Positions 58,543 through 64,000 of a stretch of DNA of 64,000 bases are shown here, in pieces. The stretch spans positions 1 through 64,000 of the forward strand of contig CAIWHK010000072.1 of assembly GCA_903912525.1 (NCBI GenBank), in the 5' to 3' direction. This DNA comes from an uncultured bacterium. Lineage in GTDB: Bacteria > Krumholzibacteriota > Krumholzibacteriia > LZORAL124-64-63. Under the pieces are notes generated by a model. The model was not told the DNA's origin and ran no database searches. It was given only the letters and a program-made list of their open reading frames with translations. A program made the translations under genes and the position numbers. The stretch's first letter is position 1, and the number at the start of each line of letters is the position of its first letter.

Positions 58543-60675
58543 ATGCATACTGCCGATGGATCCGGAGAGCTTCCCGGGCGCCTGCTCGCAGGTGATTTTC
58601 CCGCCGTCGACCTGGCGGGCTGGCGTCGCGAGGTTGACCGCCTGCTGAAGGGCACCCCGTTCGACAAGGCGATGCTGACGACGCTGGCCGAGGGCTTGCG
58701 CGTCCAGCCGCTGTACACGGCGGTCGATGCTGCGGGCGGCCTGTGGGGCGCGTCACTGCCCGGGCAGGCGCCGTTCCTGCGGGGTGTGCGCACGGCCACC
58801 ACGTGGCCGGTGCCCTGGCTCGTGGCGCAGGAGCTGCCGCTCGCCGACGCCGGGCAATTCAACCGTGCGCTGCTGCACGATCTCGCGAACGGGCAGTCGG
58901 CCGTCGTCGTCAAGCTGGACGTGGCCGGTCGCCGGGGGCTCGACGCCGCGACGGCGTCCGCTCCCGAGGTGGGCCGTGACGGGACGGCGCTCGCGGGCCT
59001 CGACGACCTGCGCGGGGCCTTGGCCGGGGTCGACCTTTCGGCCTGCCCGCTCATGCTGCAGGCCGGCGCGGCGACGCTGCCCGTGGCCGCCATGGTGATG
59101 TCGCTGGCCGCCGAGCGCGGCACGACCGCGGCACGGCTTTCCGGGTCGTGGGGATGCGACCCGCTCGCGCTGGCGACGGATCCCGAGGCGCCCGCCCTGG
59201 CGGTCGACGTCATGTACGACCACGCCGCGCTGCTGTCGAAGTGGGCTGCAGCGCATGCGCCCGGCGTGCGGACGCTCGCCGTCACCGATGCCCCGTGGCA
59301 CGAAGCCGGGGCCGATGGCGTCCTGTCGCTGGGCCTGGCGCTGTCCGGGGCCATCGACACGTTGCGGCAGATGGAGACCCGCGGCCTGTCTCCCGAGGAC
59401 TGCGCGCCGCGCCTGGCTTTTCAGCTGAGCCTCGGCACCGATTTCTTCCTGGAGATCGCCCGGCTGCGGGCCCTGCGCGTGCTGTGGTCCGATGTCCTGG
59501 CCGGCGCTGGCGTCGCTCGGCCGCTTACCGCGGCCTGGGTCCATGCGCGCACCGGCGACCGCCTGCTCTCGAACCTCGATGCCCAGACCAACCTGCTGCG
59601 CACGACCACTGCCGCGATGGCGGCGGCTTGCGGCGGCGCCGACAGCCTGCACGTGACGCCGTGGGATGCGCTCTCTGCCCATCCGGGCGAAGCCGGTCGA
59701 CGGCTGGCGCGCAACCTTCACCTGGTGCTGGGACACGAGTGCCGCTTCGGGTCGGTCGCCGACCCGGCGGGCGGCGCCTGGTACGTCGAGCAGCTGACGC
59801 GCGAGGTGGGCGAAGGCGCCTGGGCGGTCATGCAGCAGATCGAACAGGCCGGCGGCCTGCCGGCCGCGCTGCGAAGCGGTTTGGTGCTCCGTCTCGTGGA
59901 TGCCGCGCACGAGCGCCGCGCCGCGCGCCTGGCCCGCGCGCAGGATGTCCGCGTGGGCGTCAATCGTTTCGCGACGAAGCCGGACCTGCAGCCGGCGCGC
60001 CCGGAAATCGACCCGGTTTGGCTGGACGAACGACGCCGCGCCGCGGCTTCGGTGCCCGTGGCCATGCACCCGGCCGACCCGCGGGGCGACGCCGGCGCGC
60101 AGTTGGCCGCCCTGGGACTGGCGGCGCTGCGCGGCGCCACGCTGGGCACGCTTACCGCCGCGCTTGGCGGCGATACCACCGGCGGCCTGTGCGCGCCGTG
60201 GCCGTCCCTGCCCGGCCGCCGCGATGCCGCACCCTTCGAGGATCTTGTCGGGCGCGTCGCGCGCCTGGCTGCGCGCGCGCCGGCGGCCGGTCGCATCCAC
60301 TGCTGCTGCCTGGGAGAAGCCGTACGCACCGCGCCGCGCCTGGATTTCGCGCGCAGCAGCCTGGCCGTCGGCGGGTTCGCCGTCGATGCCGGGGCGTTCC
60401 ATACCGAGGCCGCTTCGGCGGTGGCCGAGGCGCGCGCAGCGGGCGCCGCCGTCGTCATGCTCGTCGGGCTCGACGAAGTGTACCCGGGGCTGGGCGTCGA
60501 CGTGGCAAAGCACCTGTCCTCCGGGCAGCGACCGCCCCTGCTGATGGCGGCCGGCCGTCCGGGCGAAGCGACCGCCGCGCTGCAGGGCGTCGGCGTCACG
60601 CGCTTCCTGTACCTCGGCAGTGACCTTCTGGCCGCCCTGCACGAAATCGTTGATGCGCTGGGAGGTGACCGATGA
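58543..60675 (+). CDS. mutA: Methylmalonyl-CoA mutase small subunit
   Basis: Partner subunit of the B12-dependent mutase that interconverts methylmalonyl-CoA and succinyl-CoA. The 710-aa protein shares the mutase fold with MutB ([20 protein letters not shown] and [20 protein letters not shown] correspond to the catalytic-subunit segments). The B12-binding histidine motif D-x-H-x-x-G is absent, as expected for the small subunit. The ATG at 58543 gives the right length. The end overlaps mutB by 4 bp (ATGA). Two subunits and a MeaB gene indicate the heterodimeric form. Confidence 0.92.
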   Translation: MHTADGSGELPGRLLAGDFPAVDLAGWRREVDRLLKGTPFDKAMLTTLAEGLRVQPLYTAVDAAGGLWGASLPGQAPFLRGVRTATTWPVPWLVAQELPLADAGQFNRALLHDLANGQSAVVVKLDVAGRRGLDAATASAPEVGRDGTALAGLDDLRGALAGVDLSACPLMLQAGAATLPVAAMVMSLAAERGTTAARLSGSWGCDPLALATDPEAPALAVDVMYDHAALLSKWAAAHAPGVRTLAVTDAPWHEAGADGVLSLGLALSGAIDTLRQMETRGLSPEDCAPRLAFQLSLGTDFFLEIARLRALRVLWSDVLAGAGVARPLTAAWVHARTGDRLLSNLDAQTNLLRTTTAAMAAACGGADSLHVTPWDALSAHPGEAGRRLARNLHLVLGHECRFGSVADPAGGAWYVEQLTREVGEGAWAVMQQIEQAGGLPAALRSGLVLRLVDAAHERRAARLARAQDVRVGVNRFATKPDLQPARPEIDPVWLDERRRAAASVPVAMHPADPRGDAGAQLAALGLAALRGATLGTLTAALGGDTTGGLCAPWPSLPGRRDAAPFEDLVGRVARLAARAPAAGRIHCCCLGEAVRTAPRLDFARSSLAVGGFAVDAGAFHTEAASAVAEARAAGAAVVMLVGLDEVYPGLGVDVAKHLSSGQRPPLLMAAGRPGEATAALQGVGVTRFLYLGSDLLAALHEIVDALGGDR

Positions 60676-62828
60676 GCCGCCTGCCGGACTACGCGAAGCT
60701 TCCCTGCCGCCGGCCCGGCGGCGAACCGTCCCCGGCGCCGGCCGGCCGGCCCGAGCAGGAGACGCACGAGCGCATCCCGGTGCGGGCCTGGTACGCGGCC
60801 GAGGACGTCGCCGGTTGCGAGCACCTGGACTACCTGCCCGGGCTGCCGCCGTACCTGCGCGGCCCCTACGCGACGATGTACGTCACGCGCCCGTGGACCG
60901 TGCGCCAGTACGCCGGCTTCTCGACCGCCACCGAGAGCAACGCCTTCTACCGGCGCAACCTCGACGCCGGCCAGATGGGCCTGTCGGTGGCCTTCGACCT
61001 GGCGACCCATCGCGGGTACGACAGCGACCACCCGCGCGTGGAGGGCGACGTCGGCAAGGCCGGCGTGGCCATCGACTCGGTCGAGGACATGAAGGTGCTG
61101 TTCGACGGCATCCCGCTCGACCGCATGTCCGTGTCGATGACGATGAACGGCGCCGTGCTGCCGATCATGGCGTTCTACATCGTGGCCGGGCTGGAGCAGG
61201 GCGCCTTGCCCGCGCAGATGGCCGGCACGATCCAGAACGACATCCTCAAGGAGTACATGGTCCGCAACACCTACATCTACCCGCCGGCGTTCAGCATGCG
61301 GGTGATCGCGGACATCTTCGGCTACACGGCGAAGCACATGCCGAAATTCAACAGCATCTCGATCAGCGGCTACCACATGCACGAGGCCGGCGCCACGGCC
61401 GACCTGGAACTGGCCTACACGCTGGCCGACGGCCTGGAATACGTGCGCACCGGGTTGAAGACGGGCCTGGGCATCGACCAGTTCGCGCCGCGCCTGTCGT
61501 TCTTCTGGGGCGAGGGCGTCAACTACTTCATGGAGATCGCCAAGCTGCGGGCCGGGCGCGCGCTGTGGGCGAAGATGATCAAGGCGTTCGACCCGAAGGA
61601 CGAACGCTCGCTGATGCTGCGCACGCACGCGCAGACTTCGGGCTGGTCGCTGGCCGCGCAGGACCCGTTCAACAACGTCGCGCGGACGTGCGTCGAGGCG
61701 ATGGCCGCGGCGCTCGGCGGCACCCAGTCGCTGCACACGAATGCCCTGGACGAGGCCATCGCGCTGCCGACCGACTTCTCGGCGCGCATTGCCCGCAATA
61801 CCCAGCTCTACCTGCAGGCCGAGACCGGCATCTGCCGCACTGTCGACCCCTGGGGCGGGAGCTGGTATCTTGAGAGCCTGACCGATGCCCTGCTGCGCAA
61901 GGCCTGGGGGCACATGCAGGAGGTCGAGGGGCACGGCGGCATGGCCGCGGCCATCGAGCGCGGGTTGCCCAAGCTGCGCATCGAGGAGGCGGCGGCCCGC
62001 CGGCAGGCCCGGCTGGACGCCGGGCAGGACATCGTCGTCGGCGTGAACCGCTGGCGCCTGGACCGCGAGGACCCGCTCGAGATCCTCGAGGTCGACAACA
62101 CCGAGGTGCGCCGCCAGCAGGTGGCGCGGCTGGAGCAGTTGCGGCGCGAGCGTGACCCGCGCGCGGTCGAGGCGGCGCTGGCCGCGTTGACGGGCGCGGC
62201 GGCCGACGGCAGCGGTAACCTGCTCGAACTGGCGGTCGAGGCGGCGCGCGTGCGCGCGACCCTGGGCGAGATCTCGACGGCGCTCGAGACCGTGGCGGGC
62301 CGGCACCAGGCCGAGATCCGCACCATCAGCGGCGTGTACGCCGCCGCGTTCCGGAGGGAGGACGGCATCGACAGCGTGGGGGAAACCAGGAAGCTGGTCG
62401 AGGCGTTCGCCGCGCGCGAGGGCCGTCGCCCGCGCCTGCTCGTGGCCAAGATGGGCCAGGACGGGCACGACCGGGGCGCCAAGGTCGTGGCCACGGCGTT
62501 TGCCGACCTGGGCTTCGATGTCGATGTAGGGCCGCTCTTCCAGACGCCGGCCGAGACGGCGCGGCAGGCCGTCGAGAACGACGTGCACATCGTCGGGCTC
62601 AGCAGCCTGGCGGGCGGGCACAAGACGCTGCTGCCGCAGCTGGTGGCCGAACTGAAGAAGCTGGGCCGGGGAGACATCCTCGTCGTCTGCGGCGGCGTCA
62701 TCCCGGCGCAGGACTACGACTACCTGCGCGAGCAGGGCGCGGCCGCCATCTTCGGGCCCGGCACGGTGATCCCCGACGCGGCGCAGGCGCTGCTCGGCGA
62801 GATCAGTCGCCGCCTGGGGTACGTGTAG
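60672..62828 (+). CDS. mutB: Methylmalonyl-CoA mutase large (catalytic) subunit
   Basis: Catalytic B12 subunit, 718 aa. The barrel domain has [20 protein letters not shown] and [20 protein letters not shown], typical of this mutase. The C-terminal B12 domain carries [18 protein letters not shown] with the cobalt-ligand His599, then [16 protein letters not shown] and [11 protein letters not shown]. It follows mutA by overlap and precedes meaB by 1 bp, so the three are one transcript. Use in propionate and odd-chain fatty acid breakdown fits the fad genes nearby. Confidence 0.95.
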   Translation: MSRLPDYAKLPCRRPGGEPSPAPAGRPEQETHERIPVRAWYAAEDVAGCEHLDYLPGLPPYLRGPYATMYVTRPWTVRQYAGFSTATESNAFYRRNLDAGQMGLSVAFDLATHRGYDSDHPRVEGDVGKAGVAIDSVEDMKVLFDGIPLDRMSVSMTMNGAVLPIMAFYIVAGLEQGALPAQMAGTIQNDILKEYMVRNTYIYPPAFSMRVIADIFGYTAKHMPKFNSISISGYHMHEAGATADLELAYTLADGLEYVRTGLKTGLGIDQFAPRLSFFWGEGVNYFMEIAKLRAGRALWAKMIKAFDPKDERSLMLRTHAQTSGWSLAAQDPFNNVARTCVEAMAAALGGTQSLHTNALDEAIALPTDFSARIARNTQLYLQAETGICRTVDPWGGSWYLESLTDALLRKAWGHMQEVEGHGGMAAAIERGLPKLRIEEAAARRQARLDAGQDIVVGVNRWRLDREDPLEILEVDNTEVRRQQVARLEQLRRERDPRAVEAALAALTGAAADGSGNLLELAVEAARVRATLGEISTALETVAGRHQAEIRTISGVYAAAFRREDGIDSVGETRKLVEAFAAREGRRPRLLVAKMGQDGHDRGAKVVATAFADLGFDVDVGPLFQTPAETARQAVENDVHIVGLSSLAGGHKTLLPQLVAELKKLGRGDILVVCGGVIPAQDYDYLREQGAAAIFGPGTVIPDAAQALLGEISRRLGYV

Positions 62829-62829
62829 G

Positions 62830-63825
62830 ATGAAACGCGCCGAACTCACCACCGAACAGTATGTCGCGGGCGTCACCGGCGGCGACCGCGCCGTGCTGGC
62901 GCGCGCCATCACGCTGGTCGAGTCGAACGCGCCGGCGCACCAGGAGACGGCGCAGGCGGTCCTGGCCGCGCTGCTGCCGCGGCGCCGGCCCGCCGTGCGT
63001 GTCGGCATCACGGGCGTGCCCGGCGCGGGCAAGAGCACGCTGATCGAGACGCTCGGTTCGTGGCTCACGGCGCAGGGACGTCGCGTGGCCGTCACCGCCA
63101 TCGATCCCTCGTCGAGCCTGACCGGCGGCAGCATCCTCGGTGACAAGACGCGCATGGAGAAGCTCGCGGCCGACGACAACGCGTTCATCCGCCCGTCGCC
63201 GTCGGGCGGCACGCTGGGCGGCGTGGCGCGCAAGACCCGCGAGGCGATCGTGCTGTTCGAGGCCGCCGGCTACGACGTGATCATCGTGGAGACCGTGGGG
63301 GTCGGGCAGAGCGAGGCGCAGGTCCGCTCGATGGTCGACTTCTTCCTGCTGGTGCTGCTGGCCGGGGCCGGCGACGAGTTGCAGGGCTTCAAGCGCGGCG
63401 TCGTCGAACTGGCGGACGCCATCGCCATCAACAAGGCCGACGGCCCGGGTACGGCGGCGGCCGAGCTGGCGCGCGCCGGGTTTGAGGGCGTCCTGCCGTA
63501 CCTGCGGCCGGCCACCGAGGGCTGGCAGACCCGGGCCTTCACTTGTTCGGCGGCGACCGGCGCCGGCATCCCGGAGCTGTGGTGCGTGGTCGAGGCATTC
63601 GCGCGCGCGACGCAGGCCGGCGGCAGCTGGGTGCGGCGGCGCGGCGAGCAGGAACGGGCCTGGGTGCGCGAGCTGGTGCGCGAGGGCCTCGAGGAGAGTT
63701 TCCGCCTGCATCCGCAAGTGGCGGCCGCTTTGCCGGCCCTCGAGGACGACGTCGTGGCCGGCCGCCTGCCGGCCACCGCGGCCGCGCAGCGCCTGCTGGA
63801 CCTGTTCCGTCAGCCCGGCGCCTGA
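62830..63825 (+). CDS. meaB: Methylmalonyl-CoA mutase GTPase chaperone
   Basis: A 331-aa G3E-family GTPase that protects the mutase and gates B12 loading. It has Walker A GVPGAGKST, the switch region DPSSSLTGGSILGDKTRM, the G3 segment ETVGVGQSE and the NKAD specificity motif, with a C-terminal dimerisation extension. It starts one base after the mutB stop. Some bacteria call this gene argK or ygfD. Confidence 0.94.
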   Translation: MKRAELTTEQYVAGVTGGDRAVLARAITLVESNAPAHQETAQAVLAALLPRRRPAVRVGITGVPGAGKSTLIETLGSWLTAQGRRVAVTAIDPSSSLTGGSILGDKTRMEKLAADDNAFIRPSPSGGTLGGVARKTREAIVLFEAAGYDVIIVETVGVGQSEAQVRSMVDFFLLVLLAGAGDELQGFKRGVVELADAIAINKADGPGTAAAELARAGFEGVLPYLRPATEGWQTRAFTCSAATGAGIPELWCVVEAFARATQAGGSWVRRRGEQERAWVRELVREGLEESFRLHPQVAAALPALEDDVVAGRLPATAAAQRLLDLFRQPGA

Positions 63826-63942
63826 ACCGCCGCCCGCCCGGGGCGAAAACTGGTCCGCGGGACCGCCGTCGCCTATCATGGTGGACTCAAGCGATCAACC
63901 CCCCACGGGCGGCCGCGCCGGGCGCGGACGCCGGGAGCCGAG

Positions 63943-64000
63943 ATGACCCAGGCCAGCGGTACACAGACGGGCGCCATCCAGCCGATCTATGTCTTCGACA
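63943..64000 (+). CDS. Partial gene at window end
   Basis: An ATG at 63943 with GGGAG 5 nt upstream begins MTQASGTQTGAIQPIYVFD and runs off the window. Nineteen codons are too few to identify the product. A small perfect hairpin (GGTCC, GCG, GGACC at 63851-63863) lies between meaB and this start. A methylmalonyl-CoA epimerase or carboxylase gene would be natural here, but nothing in the sequence shows it. Confidence 0.5.
   Translation, partial: MTQASGTQTGAIQPIYVFD

Overview
The window is GC-rich and densely coded, with no rRNA, tRNA, CRISPR array or prophage that I can see. Several exported proteins end in the FlgD-like Ig fold with a PNPFNP-type motif, and there are a PorV-like barrel, TonB/ExbBD genes and B12-dependent methylmalonyl-CoA mutase. 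Together these suggest a Gram-negative (diderm) bacterium of the FCB side of the tree, of the Eisenbacteria/Krumholzibacteriota type. This placement is inference from gene content. An archaeal-type GatD/GatE pair makes the lineage unusual.

Layout. 0-8 kb: an exported DUF1573 protein (-), cysE (+), and a decayed stretch at 2.2-3.8 kb with relics of an IS91-like transposase, an AAA/DUF4143-type ATPase and the end of an IS3 element around one small secreted-protein gene. Then gatE-gatD (-) diverge from the redox repressor rex. 8-15 kb: an exported CBM9/DUF5916 barrel (-), an HNH endonuclease gene carrying several copies of a DNA palindrome, a hypothetical protein, then a SPOR protein and fabH (-). 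15-31 kb: phosphoglycolate phosphatase, an oxidoreductase matching the N-terminal half of YgfK, a seven-repeat RCC1 secreted protein, a methyltransferase, a FlgD-tailed protein and a 1183-aa alpha-amylase-family protein (-), an AtuA-family protein, a membrane protein, LemA and a phosphohexomutase.

31-40 kb: a three-gene (-) operon of extracytoplasmic thioredoxin-like proteins, a second small secreted protein with a WG-x-[IL]-x-x-L-[FY]-R tail, fadD (-), a GntR/ABC-transporter operon and a YciH-type SUI1 protein. 40-47 kb: fadN-fadA-fadE (-) in the gene order of the Bacillus subtilis fadNAE operon, divergent from a TetR regulator. A strong promoter and two near-identical operators lie between them.

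47-58 kb is the most distinctive region: a very large secreted repeat protein whose FlgD-like tail is cut off by one in-frame TGA, a PorV-like barrel with its own FlgD-like tail, a 1034-aa TPR protein, ExbB-ExbD-ExbD-TonB and a small exported protein with FlgD-like and degenerate OmpA-like parts. The genes are tightly packed and co-directional, which suggests one trans-envelope machine. 58-64 kb: mutA-mutB-meaB (methylmalonyl-CoA mutase and its GTPase chaperone) and the start of one more gene. The metabolic genes together point to beta-oxidation of fatty acids, including odd-chain acids via propionyl/methylmalonyl-CoA, with redox control by Rex.
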